A DNA stretch of 64,000 bases, from positions 53,359,434 to 53,423,433 of the forward strand of contig NC_081828.1 of NCBI RefSeq assembly GCF_030867095.1, given 5' to 3'. This DNA comes from Alligator mississippiensis. Lineage: Eukaryota; Chordata; Crocodylia; Alligatoridae. Within the stretch, counting starts at the first letter, position 1. The number at the start of each line of letters is the position of its first letter. Below are positions 28,254-39,360 of this stretch, piece by piece. The position numbers and the translations under genes were made by a program. The notes under the pieces were generated by a model. It made no database searches. It was not told the origin of the DNA and saw nothing but the letters and a program-made list of their open reading frames with translations.

Positions 28254-29434
28254 GGAAGGGCAGCTCCTGCCACTGCGTGCACTTCCGGGCAAGAATGGGA
28301 GGGCATCTGCGCCTGGGGTCTATGTGCATCGCAAGGGCAGGCTGCCACTGCTGGCTTTGCCCAAGACACCAAACTTCATTGCTACAGCAATGGTCACAAT
28401 TGAATCCAATACATTAAATAAGAAATGCGCACTGGAGGCATGAATCCATCTTGTACTGACTCCCTACAATGAGGATTAAAGTATGTGGGGATTTTGGTCC
28501 CAGATGAGATCATACTGATTTAAAAGACATGTTGAGTGTTTCCTTCTCATGGTTTTTCCTTCTAATGGCTTCACTTGAGCCAATGGTTTGTTTTGTAGAA
28601 ACAGGTGTTAGGCTGTATAAAAATTAGCCTGTACCAAACAAGACGAAACCTAGATATCTTGCTTCCAAACATTTTCCTTTGGTTTTAATTCCACTGGAAA
28701 AAAGTTTTCTAGAAACCAAATGTTGGGGCACTGTGGCCACTGCAGTGAGCCCTGCAAGTGAAAGGGATGGAAAGAAAAATGAAAATGGACTGGTTATGCG
28801 GTTGCTGAGAAAAAAACTCCAAAAAACACAGAGACCTCATCCAGACAAGCGCAGCCATGCAGTATGTTCAGCTGTTTTCTGCGCTGTAAGGGAGCAGAGC
28901 AGGGGAGGGCGTGTTGAACCCCCTCCTCCCCCCTGCAAATAAAAAGTAGAGCAGTGCATGGGTGCAAATAAAAAGCAGAGTGTGCACCACTCAGAACTGG
29001 AGCCTGGCTGGCTGGAGCTACACCTCAGCTGCTGGCCAGGCTCCAAGCAGCAGGATCACTACTGCTGCAGCCCCAGGAGGCTCCAGTAAGGCTGTCCAGC
29101 CCAGTGTTGGCCCCAGCCTCCCCTACCCCACCCAGAGTAACCCTGGGGATCCCTAGTTGTCCCTGGGGAATGCACAGGCATTCCCCGGGGACAACTAGTG
29201 GCTTCTGCTAGTTGTGTCCAGGGAACCAAACATCCACACTCGTGAACGAGACTAGAGAGTTCAAACAGGGAAAAATCTTTCAGCAATCTACTCTGACTCA
29301 GTCTTCAGAGAAGAAATTGGGAGGAGGAAGGAAGGGGGAAAATTCTGTACCATTTCCCTCTACTTCCAAGACCACTGGAGTGCAAATATGGTGGAGCCTA
29401 CAGCACCACAACACATTCACAACAGAGACTAAAG

Positions 29435-29621
29435 CACGGGTGGGCAAAATGCAGCCTGGGGGCCAAATGCGGCATGCCAGGCCATTCTATCCGGCCCGTG
29501 GGGCCGCTAAAAAATTTAGAAAATTAACATTTATCTGCCCCTGGCTGCCTATCATGCAGCCCTTGATGGCTTGCCGAAACTCAGTAAGCGCCCCTCCGCC
29601 CAAAATAATTGCCCGCCCCTG
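29435..29621. mobile_element. short hAT element with perfect 8-bp target duplication
   Basis: Begins cacgggtgggcaa and ends ttgcccgcccctg, an inverted pair with one or two mismatches. It is flanked on both sides by GACTAAAG (29427-29434 and 29622-29629), a perfect 8-base duplication typical of hAT. It is 187 bases and non-coding. Confidence 0.88.
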
Positions 29622-29911
29622 GACTAAAGTGAGGCAAACCAGTACTCAAAGAGCGACTTTGCCTCTGCCCTTCCCCTAACTCTAATTGCTCCAGCAGGTA
29701 GGCTAAAGTTTGGGATGGAAAGTGGATCAGTAGCAAAAATTGAGCATGATATGGCTCGGTTGGGGCTTGTGGGTGTGTTTGCAGGCTAATTTAAGGTGCA
29801 TTATCTTAATGCGTATTAAACGGGTTTAGGCAGGTGTCTACACGTGCAGGTGTTATAGCGCATTAATGTTGTGTGTGGACTGACTTGGGACTAAAGCTAG
29901 TCCCAAATCAG

Positions 29912-29933
29912 TACACACACACACACACACACA
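29912..29933. repeat. (CA)n microsatellite
   Basis: About eleven CA units inside the foldback element. Confidence 0.9.
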
Positions 29934-29976
29934 GCTTTAATGCGTCTACACATGTGTTAATGCACTTGAACTGTTT

Positions 29977-30016
29977 GCACCTAAGTTTGATACCTGCAGG
30001 TATCAAATTTAGGTGC
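29977..30016. repeat. 40-base near-perfect palindrome
   Basis: The left half gcacctaagtttgatacctg pairs with the right half with one mismatched pair and no spacer, centred on the PstI-like CTGCAG. Confidence 0.9.
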
Positions 30017-30669
30017 GATTAGCTCAAAATCACCATTTTTAAAGCACTTTAAGAGTGCTCACGTGTAGATGTGCGCCCTAATGTGCCTTTAATTTAGGCT
30101 AACGTACCTTAAAGCGTCTCGTGTAGATATGCCCACCGAGTCACTGGTGGGTATTAGTCAAAGATTGTGGAGTACGTGCTGATTACAGGGGCCAGATTCA
30201 GAGGAAAATTAATCCCTGGGGCACCCCCATCAACTGCAAAAGCCTCCAACAACTACATCAGTTCTGCTCAAAGACACGAGGCTAACAGCCTTAAAGAGAG
30301 CTCAGCCAGGTTTTGTGCACATGGAGCTAGTCCTGCTAATACACCTTTCACCCCTTGCTCATTTAGCCTTGGACTTAGTCACAGTTGTGAGTTGTGCCTG
30401 CTTATACTAGACAAGGCTGAGAACACCAAACTTGTTCCATTTGTAATTTAGGCAATAAAAGTGGTGAGAACTAACATCACTTGGACATGAACGAACCTGC
30501 TGTGCCACTTAGGGATTTGACCATTGTGCTTGTTGATGAATAGAGGGGGTAGAGGGGGTGATGTTAATCATAAAGGGGGTAAGCCCGCCCACTAATAGGA
30601 TTAGAATAATTAGTGCTTGTTAGAAAGTGGAGGGAGACCTCTGACGTGGTTGGTGTTGCAATCCTATCC

Positions 30670-30954
30670 TTATCTACCCATTGTGCAAACAGTTCTGCTG
30701 CTCTGAGCTGCTTTCCAAACCACGCTTATTCTGCTCTTCCCTAGCACACTCTGAAAAGTGATTTTACTGTGTTCCTTCTGGTGCAGCACCAAAACCACAA
30801 TGTCTTTCCCAGCATGACCAAACTCCAGTCCCAGGTCACTCCACAACTGTTGTAAATGAAGAAAACTGTCATCTAGCAAAGCCTGCACACACGGGTCCTT
30901 CAAGTATATGACACCTTCCATTGAATAACGTACTGCAGGTAACTGAGAAGACAT
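30670..30954 (-). CDS. possible small gene, first or only exon, product unknown
   Basis: A 94-codon frame starting MSSQLPAVRYSMEG. It follows a TATAAAGA on the same strand at 31028-31021, so the ATG lies about 70 bases below the box, which suits a real promoter and a short 5'UTR. The first 60 or so residues look protein-like, including a LLDDSFLHLQQLWSDLGL amphipathic helix and a DIVVLVL strand. After QKEH the composition looks less coding, and an ACA|GTAAAA donor at 30768/30767 could end the exon there. I do not recognise the protein. The LxxLWxxLGL helix only vaguely recalls the N-terminal helix of PRC1/Ase1-type proteins, which is weak. It lies between GLUL and RGSL1. Confidence 0.35.
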   Translation of the reverse strand: MSSQLPAVRYSMEGVIYLKDPCVQALLDDSFLHLQQLWSDLGLEFGHAGKDIVVLVLHQKEHSKITFQSVLGKSRISVVWKAAQSSRTVCTMGR

Positions 30955-31020
30955 CCTGTAGTGAGGCTCCAGTCAACTGTGAGCTAAGCTTGGCATCTTC
31001 ATGTGCTGGGGAGCCCTAGT

Positions 31021-31028
31021 TCTTTATA
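31021..31028 (-). promoter_or_regulatory. TATA box (TATAAAGA) of the possible small gene
   Basis: A good TATA box on the minus strand, about 70 bases above the ATG at 30954. The predicted transcription start is near 30995-31000. Chance occurrence in AT-rich DNA cannot be excluded. Confidence 0.4.
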
Positions 31029-32330
31029 CTGATGAGAGATACTTCCTCTTTGAAACTAATTAACCATTTTGGAATTGGTTTTGAGGGCCTTGTTACCCTC
31101 CAGGGTGGTTTCCAGAGCTTCTGGCAGTCTCCCTGAAACACGGACTGTAAATGAAGATTCCTTCCCTATACAGTGTGTTTTTTGCAATCTCACCACTGTA
31201 ACTGGGAGGAGAAGAGAAGCAACTGCTGGAGATAAGCAGTTAAAAAGAGTTTCTTGGAGAGGGATAGCCCACCCCAAAAACAAAAGTCACTATTTATAGA
31301 GGGAAGAGGGAACAGAAGATGACTTCAGAAGCAGGAAAAGAGACCTGGAGGAAAAGGAGTCTAAAACAGCCCTGTGGTACATGGGGTACAGGTCTTCTCT
31401 GTTTGTTAGAGAAGGATGCTGGGCCATACTGGAATCCAGGGAAGATGAAAGCCAGCAAGTTCTTCCTAAAAGGGATTTTTAGAAGAGATTGTCAACCGAA
31501 AGAGAAAAAGGATCAGATTGTGTTCAGATTGGGGGAGGGGTGGTGGAGAAGAGGGTGTTAGTAGCTCTATGTGAACTAGGGTTTTGTAGCTTTGCCCACT
31601 TGAACGATGTGGCCTTCCTCCTCACTGTGAAGTGGGCAGAGTCCAGCCTAAATGACTGAAGTCTGGTTTCCTGCATACCCCCAGCCAGGTCAGCTGGCCT
31701 GGATTTAAAGGTTTCCTATATAAGTTCTGGTTCCAGTTCTAATTATAACGTGTCAGAGCAAACTCAATTAAGCATTCTAATTAGAGCACTCCAATGTGGC
31801 CTCACCATCATACATATAAATCTCTGCGCATTTAGAAATGGCTGGGGGAGGGCACTTTATCTATCTACTAATCTATTTATTCATCATTGAACAAGGTTTA
31901 GATAAAGCATCCCATGTCATTTTTAAACCTGCAGGGGCTTAATACACAGGATGATAAAGTGTTTTAATTGAAGTAGGTCTGAAGGAACTGCTCTTATTAA
32001 AATGCCTCCCCCCCCCAGCACGTGTATAGGCAGTCAAAGTACCTGGCTCAGAGACTTTTCTGTGGGGATGATAAGGATTAGGGCAAAACCCAGAAAAAAG
32101 CCCAAATTAACTATTCAGGGTATTCAGATGTCTTGAGTTCAAATCCTACCTTTCCTGTGGGGAGAGTCAGACTCATGCTATCCTAGGCATCATGGTAATT
32201 ATAGAAGTGCAAGGCACAAACACATACTCACACTACCAAATTCTGCCTCTGAGCTGCTGAATGGCTGTTCTGCACTGAAAAATGACTCTGTAGAAAAGGC
32301 ATCATGCATTTCCATGGTTACTACCCCTTA

Positions 32331-33070
32331 GGTGTGCTTACACATTATAGTTAGCACTTGCTAACAATAAGGAATGTTAGGTCTTGTTAAAGTTAGCATA
32401 TGCTGGGAGTAGTGCAGGTTCAGGATTAATACCCTCTGTAAGGTGCACAGCTCTGAGCTTCCAGTGGACTGGTGAGCAAGGGCATGGGTATGAGCTGACA
32501 GGTTTGCTTCATGTGCTCACCCATCCAGGGCTGCACAGAGCCTGGGAGCACAGCAGGGAGCTCTCCTATTGCCACAGGGTAGCAGCCAGAGGTGCACTAC
32601 ATGAACACACACATACCCCTGCCCCCCAGTCATGTGTGTGTTGTGCTATGAGTACATTTATGTGTGCTGTGCTATGGTGGGGGGGGGGGGCAGGTGCTGT
32701 GCTGTGTGTACAGCCCCATACCCCAGCAGCTCTCATCCTTCCTCTGCTTGGCCTATGCCCCTCTGACTCCCATGCCATCAGCCGAGCAGCTTCTCTTCCC
32801 ACTCACCAGCTGCTACGCCACTATCCAGGCTGTTCGGAAGACAAGAGCACCATCAAGGCCCAGGGAGACAGCTTGTCTACCTGGGAGCACTGCCTCCTGG
32901 GATACTGGAGGCGTCTGTATTGGTCATTTGATTTTTCCATGAATAATTAGAAGTTAGGCAGAGTGAAGCTTGTTAGCGCAGCTGAAAGAAAACCCTCACT
33001 TTAAATGGCCTATCTTTAAGATGCCTAGAAGGAATTTAGCACTTGTTAACAAGTGTGAATGTGCAATCCT
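32331..33070. mobile_element. possible inverted-repeat element
   Basis: The left side has tgcttacacatt then tagcacttgctaac. The right side has tagcacttgttaacaag then gtgaatgtgcaatcc, giving a rough inverted arrangement over about 30 bases. The interior is GC-rich and non-coding, with an 11-G run near 32680. Ends and class are uncertain. Confidence 0.35.
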
Positions 33071-34079
33071 TCGTGTTCCAAGAGCCCTTAACAAGGTTTA
33101 ATTGTAACTTCTAATCTCACCCTCAGTGACTTTTAGACCCTCTTCTGGTGTAAATCACTATAGTCCCACTGAAGTCAATTTGGTACAAGAAGAGCATCTC
33201 TGTTGAAGTCAGTGAAGCTCTAAGCAGTTGGTAGGGATCTGGCCCAGAAATTTGCTCAAGTTAACTCAGTAAGTTTTTCCCCCTAACTGATACTTCTGAA
33301 CAGGTGGGAACAGAGTCATGCATACAGTAGCCATAGCAAAAATACAGACTCACCAGATGTTGACTGGCACTTTCCTGGGGGCCAGATTAGCAGTGGAGGA
33401 GCTGATGGATCTGTAATCCACTCTTACAGAACTGCACCATGGAGTTCTGTTTCCTTCATTTTATACTATTCAGTTAGAACGAGCGAAGCTTTGCTGCCTG
33501 GCATCTCCTGCAATGCCTCACTTTGGGGAGCAGAAAAAGAAGGGCAGATGACCAGGTGAAAGCAGCAGAATAGTGACTGGGGAATTTGTGATATACCCCA
33601 GCCTGGACTATGGTTGAAGGGAAAATGTCCCAATTTCCCCCATGACTCCGATTCTCACTGCACCAGAGAACATTTGTTCTGAACAGGCACCATTAGCACT
33701 ACATCACACTCCCCCACCAATTGCAGGCAAAGCCAGCCAGCTGCAATTGAGAAGGTTGTTTAAACTAACCCTGGCTGAAGAGCCTTGCCAGTGCCTTCCA
33801 GAGCCTGCCAACAGTAGAGAGCTATTCCTCCTCACATGCAACCCCACAGAGGAAGTAAAAGGAGGCTCTTGCACCCAGCTCCTTGTGGAATCATGAAGAA
33901 ATCACTTTCTGCTCCCTTGTGGTCACAGTGAGGTTTCTGTTCTGCAAGACAGAACAGGGTGCAGACAAGCTGTGGATGAGTGACATGATACAACCAGGTC
34001 AACATTTGCTGCAAAATTTTTTCAAAATTTTCTGTGACAAAGCCTCAGCTGCCTGTTCAGTCTGGAAAGGAGGTGGCTG

Positions 34080-34565
34080 AGAGGGATATAATGGAGGTCT
34101 GCAAGATCACTAAGGGAAGGTAGACCAAGCGAGCAGGGAAGTGTAATTCACCGAGTCCCACAATACAAGAACTAGAGGGTGCTAGTTGAAATTGGCAGGA
34201 GAGAGGTACAAAACAAAAGGGAGTACTTTTTTACACAGCATGTAGTCAACCTCTGGAACTTGTTTTCATAGGAGATTTTGGAAGCAGAGAATATAACCAG
34301 GTTCAAAAAAGACTCAACAGATCCATGGGTGACAAGTCCATTGATAGCTATTAAACAGAACAGTCAGGGATGTATCTTCTGACACCCCCAAAATCAATCA
34401 TCATTGATGTCAGAGGGTATATGACAGGAAATGAGTTACACTAGACAGGCCCTGTTCATACTCTGTCCCTCTAAAGCATCTACTGCTTGCCACTGTCAGA
34501 GACAAGATGTTGGCTAGATGAGCCATTGGTTTGACCCTGTATGGCACCACTTATATTCTTATGCT
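34080..34565 (+). mobile_element. L3/CR1-related LINE 3' end
   Basis: Carries the characteristic order of an L3-like tail: a cctctggaacttgttt block, then attcaaaaa-like tracts, a tgccactgtcagagacaagatgt-type block, and finally ggctagatgagccattgg followed by tgaccctgtatggc. This closely follows the L3 consensus ending (CTGGCTAGATGGACCATTGG, CCAGTATGGC). It is old and non-coding. Confidence 0.65.
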
Positions 34566-35768
34566 GCTTATGCCTTGTGCTGATGCCACATCATGCAGAG
34601 TATGTGGCAGGGAACACGGGACAAGTAGGACCGGTTTACCTATTTTTGTCATCTCACTTTGGTAAGAGGAGAAGTTGTTGAGCAAAGACACAGAATTATC
34701 AGCTTCAAAAATCTAATTATTAAAGCTATTTCCTGTAGCTTTATGGCTCTGTGGGAGAAGGGGATTTGTTCTCTGCTCTCTGCCCCCACCAGTTTATTTG
34801 AATGCTTCTCTTGTGGGAAAAACAGTAAGTTAAACGTTGGCAACTGTGACAAAGCCATTTTTGTATGTGTAATGGGCATAGCCTGCCAATATAGCAGGCT
34901 TGATTTGCTTCCCACAGAAGTCATTAGAAAGACACCTCTCCCCCCCCTCCCCCCCCCCCTCTCTTCAAGAGGGTTTTGAAAACCCAGGGCAGAGCTCTGA
35001 AAACTGATCTCTCAGTGTCCATGACTCTCACCTGGATTAACAGGACTGCTGACTCCAATGGGAGGTCCATGCACTAGGGGTGATCTTTTGGCTTTCATGG
35101 CACTGTGCTCTGGAAACAGCAAAGGAAAGAAAGTAGCATTGCTTTTGCTGACAGCCCCTGCTTCTATTTCTGGGAATTGCAGTGATCATTGAAACAGGCA
35201 TTTCTGAATGTCCTACAGGTTACTATAATTATGCTGCCTCTGAAAAGTGGCAGAGCCTTTTATGCCATCAGCCTGGCTTCTGCACCATTTTCATAATATG
35301 GAGAACTTAAGCATGAAACAATAAGTGAACCCATTTTCTGTCCACTGGGATCAATGGCAAGGACCTCATTGGCTTCAGTGGAGCAGGCTTCACAGCCCTG
35401 CACTCAACATCCTACGAGTACAGAATTAATTTCAGACACCCACCATTCCAGCTGGCTGCTGACTTTGACCACATACTGGTGCACAAGCACCAGCAAAAGA
35501 TATTTCTCTTTACTGGATCACATCATGGCAAAGAACGGAGCATCATCACAGACCATGGCTGATGGCCAAGCAGACTATGGGGAGCATAGCTGTCCACCCA
35601 GCCCAATCTCTCCGTTCAGAAGTATTGAAGTGAGGCAGGAGTGCAGGGAGCTACTCAGAGTTCCCTGATCCCATGTCTCCTGGCACTGGCATAAGTGGCA
35701 GAAAGGCAGCTCTCATGTCAGAGGCAAATATGACTGCTCAGCAATGAACAGTTGGCTATAGCATAGTG

Positions 35769-35993
35769 CAGCAGTTCTCACTTCCTTTTTTGCAGACCAC
35801 TTGAAAATTGCTGAGGGTCTCGGTGGACCACTTAATAAACTTTTTTTTTGCATCATCGTCAAAACGGCCTTGATCTCAGTTGTCAGAAAAAATAAATCAA
35901 GTGCAGGGCCAAGTACAGCTAGTCTAGATTATTCCGCAACCTTTTTGCGGACCACCTGAATGGTGCTTGCAGACCACAGTTTGAGAACCTCTG
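35769..35993. mobile_element. short hAT element with 8-bp target duplication
   Basis: Starts cagcagttctcac and ends gtttgagaacctctg, an imperfect inverted pair. It is flanked by GCATAGTG (35761-35768) and GCATGGTG (35994-36001), 7 of 8 matching. The inside repeats a tgcagaccac or tgcggaccac block several times. It is 225 bases and non-coding. Confidence 0.82.
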
Positions 35994-36339
35994 GCATGGT
36001 GCATCTCCACTCTGCTGTGTTCTTCCCTGGCCCATTCCACCCTCTATACTTAACTCCATGCTGTCATGCTTGTCCTGAATGCCAGGCTGATACCAAATGC
36101 ACAGCTCCCTTACAGAGGAGAACTTATCCACCATCTGTATCTAGCAGGTTCATGTCCGCTCTGCTGCTGGGATAAAGTGGACATAGCTGAACTCAGAATG
36201 TTTTTAGGGTCAGTTGGTGAATGTTTAGCTGTTTGAGCACAGAGATGTGCCAGGATGGGGCCCTGGCTTCTAAAAGAGGATAATTTACTTTAGCAGAGAC
36301 AGGGGTCTCTCAGCGCATTACAAACCCTAATGTATTAAA

Positions 36340-36520
36340 CTTTATCATACTGCTGTGAGATTGGTTAATAAGCATAAATAGCCTCACTGTACAGAGCAGA
36401 GGACTGACATCCAAAGGGATGAAGCCTTTGGCTCTGGGTTGTTAAGTTTAGTTGTCATTAGGGAAGTCAGGATTGTGACTCAGGAGTCCCAAGCCCGTGC
36501 TAACTCCAGTAGCTACATTA
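36340..36520 (+). mobile_element. possible MIR-like SINE fragment
   Basis: A diverged stretch with agaggactgacatcc and a gtcaggattgtgactcagga block in MIR-like order. Weak. Confidence 0.3.
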
Positions 36521-36782
36521 ATAGCATTGACATGGACATGTGTGCAAACCTGGATCTATTCCTACCTGTAGCTCAGGGTGGAGGGGAACAGAAATCCTGA
36601 CATGAAAGGAATTTATTTGAATTAGTGTGCACTGTTCAGTTTCCAGTCTTTCTGCTGGTATATTCAGGATAACTTGTATGAACTACTTAGAGCTGCAGAA
36701 AGCTGTGAAAAGTTAGCATTTCTGATCTGACAGCACCACCTGCTGTTAGGGAGCATATATTTCTCCCAGCCAGTAGAAAACT

Positions 36783-37063
36783 GTTAGCAGGCTAATTTAG
36801 GCCTGCAATTAACACTGTAGAAGATATGTTCCTGAGCTGAACTGGTTAAGCAAGGTTTTAACTGGTTAAAAACAGTAAAATTAAGATAATTTGGTTTTTA
36901 ACAGCAACTGGAATTACATTAACATGAGTTAAAATCAAAGTTACAGTGATTTAGTGCGATTTTAAAACATGTCAGCTAACTAGGGCTAGCCAACTGGATT
37001 TAAAAAAAATCAAGACATCTTTTTTTCGGTGTTTTAATTGCAGGCCTAAATTAGTCTGGCAAC
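36783..37063. mobile_element. foldback element with about 30-bp terminal inverted repeats
   Basis: The left arm 36783-36812 (with ctaatttaggcctgcaatt) pairs with the right arm 37034-37063 (with aattgcaggcctaaattag); the central 20 bases match exactly. Weaker pairing continues outward for 10-20 bases. The interior is AT-rich and contains repeated ctggttaa blocks. It is non-coding and MITE-like. Confidence 0.65.
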
Positions 37064-37209
37064 ATTGTTTTCTAACAGTCAACAGGAAAATTGGGCGGGG
37101 GGGGCCGCAGGGTTGGCAACGTAGATATACCCAGATTCTCATTTTACAAATGCTGCAGGAAGTGCAGGGGGTGCTTTAATTAGCTAGCCACACTAATTAA
37201 AAGCGCCCA

Positions 37210-37340
37210 AGTGTCATGTGCATCAGTGTCCCCTGTGCCGAAAAATGGTGGCAGAGTGAACTAAAGCTCATCTAACAAGCTTTAGTTCAAAGTGCCCCAC
37301 TGCCATTTTTCAGCGCAGGCACACTGATACACGTGACACT
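37210..37340. mobile_element. hairpin element, arms of about 58-62 bases
   Basis: The left arm 37210-37267 and right arm 37279-37340 pair over nearly their whole length. For example agtgtcatgtgcatcagtgt pairs with acactgatacacgtgacact, and actaaagc with gctttagt. The loop is 11 bases. Outside the arms, further weak symmetry suggests the element runs to about 37140-37450. Confidence 0.65.
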
Positions 37341-37490
37341 AGTCTGCTGGAGTACATTTATTTCTGTGCTCCAGTAGACATGATTAATCAACTTGCTGGA
37401 TTTCCAGCGCATTGGAGCTGGCTCCCTGCACGTCTCCTAGCCCCCAGAGTTATCAGATTTATTAATACAAATCCTTGATATGTTCCAAAG

Positions 37491-38265
37491 TAGGGGTGTG
37501 TGAAACGGGCCCTATTCTATTTGGATTTGAATTAAGCCCAAATCAGGGACAGTGATTTGATCCATTGATTTGAATCACGTCCCCGATTCGATTCAGCCGA
37601 ATCCAAATCTGACGATTCAATGCTGATTTGGTGAATCAGCGATTCAGACACAGGCACAGCTTTAAAAGTTTTTCCTACATACCTTCAGGTAGCAGCGCGC
37701 CTTGTGATAGCTGCAGTGCTAGGGAGGATGGAGCATCCCACAGCAGCAAACCCGGAAGTGGACCAGAAGTATTTCCAGTCCACTTCTGGGTCTGCCAGGG
37801 AGCACGCTGCCCCCCCCCCCCCACCCCCGCATCACTCTGGCCTGGCGATCAGCCACAGGGGGACCCCAGTTGTCCCCTCAGACCCAGGAGGCACCAGTTG
37901 CGGAGCCGGAGGGAGGGCCAGCATGCTCCCCAGTGAACCTGGAAGTGCTTCTGGTCCACTTTTGGGTCTGCTGCCGAGTGCGCTGAGGAGCCCCCCCGTG
38001 CTACTGTGGGATGCTGCATCTGCCCCAGCACTGCAGCGTTCAGAGCCCCTGCTACCTAGAGGTATGTAGAAAAAACTTTTAAAACTGTATCTATGTCCAC
38101 ATCACCAAATCTGTCCGAATCTCTCCGAATTGATTCGGAGGGTTCCAAATTGATTTGGAGAGATTAAAGGGTCCTTTGATTCGATTTGGATTCAGAGATT
38201 TAGCCACTGAATTGGGCCGAATCTCCGCCGAATCAAACCAAGGACTGAAGCTTCACAAAGCCCTA
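37491..38265. mobile_element. hAT-type element with foldback interior and 8-bp target duplication
   Basis: Starts taggggtgtgtgaa and ends cttcacaaagcccta. The flanks are TTCCAAAG (37483-37490) and CTCCAAAG (38266-38273), 7 of 8 matching. Inside, an aaaagtttttcctacatacc block near 37665 pairs with ggtatgtagaaaaaactttt near 38061. A ccggaagtggaccagaag block near 37752 pairs with cttctggtccacttttgg near 37948. Both end zones are rich in gattcgatt-type motifs. It is 775 bases and non-coding. Confidence 0.8.
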
Positions 38266-39360
38266 CTCCAAAGCACAAACAGGATGTTGTAAATTAGAAA
38301 TAATTTGTGTATCTGCTGGGAGGGAATAAGTCATCTGCTTTATGCACAGAGGATATGAAGTGGGGAACCAGAGAAGGTTTAGAGGTTAATGGTGATGAAG
38401 ACCCACACATTTTATAGCATATTTGTTCTTTACCTAACAACCAGGAATAGGCCTGTGAAACTGGGAGTATTTTAGTAATTTCCTCTCCCCTCTCCCCCAT
38501 GGAAAAAGTTAGAAATAGTTTAATAGCACACATAGTAAATGGACTAAATTATTTCCCAGTGTAATTCCATAGACTTCAGGGAAGTTACACTAGTGCTAAA
38601 CTTGCCCCAGTACATTTTTGATTGCAGAGAGTAAGGTAAATATAGGTCTAATCTCCATGCAATATTTATAAATTTAAAAAGTCTCTCTCCTTTTTCCCTC
38701 CATCTACTATTATTCTTAATATTTTACAAGAAAGTCTCCCCTTGATAATCACTTATGGCCTTTCAGATTATGTATGTACCTTCCTCCATCAGTATCAAAC
38801 ACAGCCTTTGAAATCAGTTAGTTCACATTTTTTGAGAACTGCCAATACCTTCTGCTGAGAAATATAAAGTTCATCCTGTTTAAATGTTGTTGGACAATTT
38901 GTGCTCCTTTTAATTAAATTGGTACCCTGCATTAGTTACCCTCTAAGGAATTTCTATACTTGTCTAGTTTTAAACCCAATTATTGGGAAATTATACATTA
39001 CCCATACAAAAGTTTACACAGTCTCCCTTCCCTTTTGGACATAGCGGGCACATCTACTCATGCATTTAGCATAGCTGAATAGATGCCAGCACAGTTCATA
39101 TGGCAATTTATTGCTCCTGGGCGCCATGTTTACACGTGCATCTGGGATTGCACCACGTCGAGCTGAGTTGGAGCACCCCAGCTGGCAGAGGGCTGGCGGA
39201 GGGGGGCTCAACTCACTAGCCCAGGGCTGCTCCAGCCTCGCTCAATGTGCTGTGAAGGGGCTGGTTGGGGCACGAGTGTGCTCTATTGTGGGACTAGTTG
39301 GCAGACAGCACCTGCACTGAAGCACACTTGTGCCCTAGCCAGCCCTGTCAGTGTCTACAC

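Larger units (their letters stand above)
29770..30138. mobile_element. inverted-repeat element with central palindrome
   Basis: The outer ends are gtgggtgtgttt at the left and tatgcccacc at the right, an imperfect inverted pair. The interior has several inverted gtgtctacac or gtgtagatg blocks, a CA microsatellite at 29912-29933 and a 40-base palindrome at its centre. It is non-coding. Probably a foldback MITE related to the other gtctacac elements here. Confidence 0.5.
22470..30650. other. intergenic DNA upstream of GLUL
   Basis: No supported gene. A 129-codon frame at 24439-24828 shows no known domain, splice context or start context, and is not called. The stretch is dominated by repeats from 27.1 kb on, listed separately. 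Around 22.5-27.1 kb I see nothing I can name. Confidence 0.45.

Noticed and set aside
33165-33250. GTCAAT-rich stretch resembling an old reptile repeat, with a similar one near 38560-38620
   Set aside because: Too short and diverged to name a family or set ends.
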